Assembly: GCF_037440165.1 (NCBI RefSeq)
Contig: NZ_JBBIUQ010000021.1
Span: 1 to 50,118 of the forward strand
Origin: Ignavibacterium sp037440165
Lineage (GTDB): Bacteria > Bacteroidota > Ignavibacteria > Ignavibacteriales > Ignavibacteriaceae
Length of the DNA stretch: 50,118 bases
Direction of reading: 5' to 3'
Shown: in pieces, positions 50,118 through 50,118 of the stretch
Position numbering within the stretch: position 1 is the first letter of the stretch
How the letters are laid out: each line of letters begins with the position of its first letter
Position numbers and translations under genes: made by a program
The notes under the pieces: generated by a model
Told to the model about the DNA's origin: nothing
Databases searched by the model: none
The model's input: the letters and a program-made list of their open reading frames with translations, nothing else

Positions 50118-50118
50118 A

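Overview
This is a low-GC, gene-dense stretch of a Gram-negative bacterial chromosome. The best guess is the Ignavibacteria/Melioribacter branch of the Bacteroidota-Chlorobiota group. The reasons are C-terminal type IX secretion (T9SS) sorting domains with the N-Y-P-N-P-F-N-P signature, PorV/PorQ-type outer-membrane proteins, a CarboxypepD_reg TonB receptor, a TAL/PGI-type glucose-6-phosphate isomerase and a DUF4301 protein. No rRNA or marker gene is present to prove the assignment.

Layout. (1) 1-1050 and 3205-3387: a REP/BIME repeat array in which a RAYT transposase (187-681) is embedded. (2) 1050-15609, all on the minus strand: a probable peptide or cyanophycin acquisition locus. It holds an M20-type peptidase, a cyanophycinase-like S51 protease, a YfcC-type carrier, a small lipoprotein, a T9SS cargo protein, an RpiR regulator, a TonB receptor, a large secreted protein, a PorV-like barrel and a second, T9SS-targeted S51 protease. 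A TGTAAT-N4-ATTACA palindrome lies just upstream of the peptidase gene. (3) 15704-19859: a small secreted protein, a TetR stub, an atypical class III cyclase, a thioesterase, a methyltransferase, an AEC transporter and a DUF1761 protein. (4) 19965-29077, plus strand: a thiamine-binding protein, a translationally coupled NhaA/unknown/DJ-1 trio, a 1041-residue coiled-coil protein, a secreted GH13 amylase, a barrel protein and an RlmI-like methyltransferase. (5) 29123-30776: a decayed arsR-arsM-type cluster. (6) 30870-36374: isomerase, PAP2, a jelly-roll lipoprotein, an M19 dipeptidase and a HEAT protein. (7) 36505-41216: a minus-strand operon with an acyl-activating enzyme and an ACP-acyltransferase (one frame split by a single TAA) followed by a two-component system. 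(8) 41396-44498: VOC protein, PLP lyase plus Lrp regulator, rpiA and a 37-residue membrane peptide. (9) 44731-48122: a sigma-54 activator with a Cys-rich PAS domain, a sigma-54-type promoter with TGTTTCA/TGAAACA sites, a TPR protein and a T9SS-exported multihaem cytochrome c. (10) DUF4301 and a tRNA-Arg(CCU), with a 49-bp partial copy beside it.

The most distinctive results are these. The REP/RAYT array shows compensatory changes in its palindromes. The peptide/cyanophycin locus carries two S51 proteases. The sigma-54 regulatory unit appears to drive an extracellular cytochrome. Several reading frames are interrupted by a single in-frame TAA that follows an ATT codon (acyl-activating enzyme, ArsM, small lipoprotein). 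Together with the TetR and NmrA remnants, this points to active gene decay or, less likely, readthrough or consensus error.
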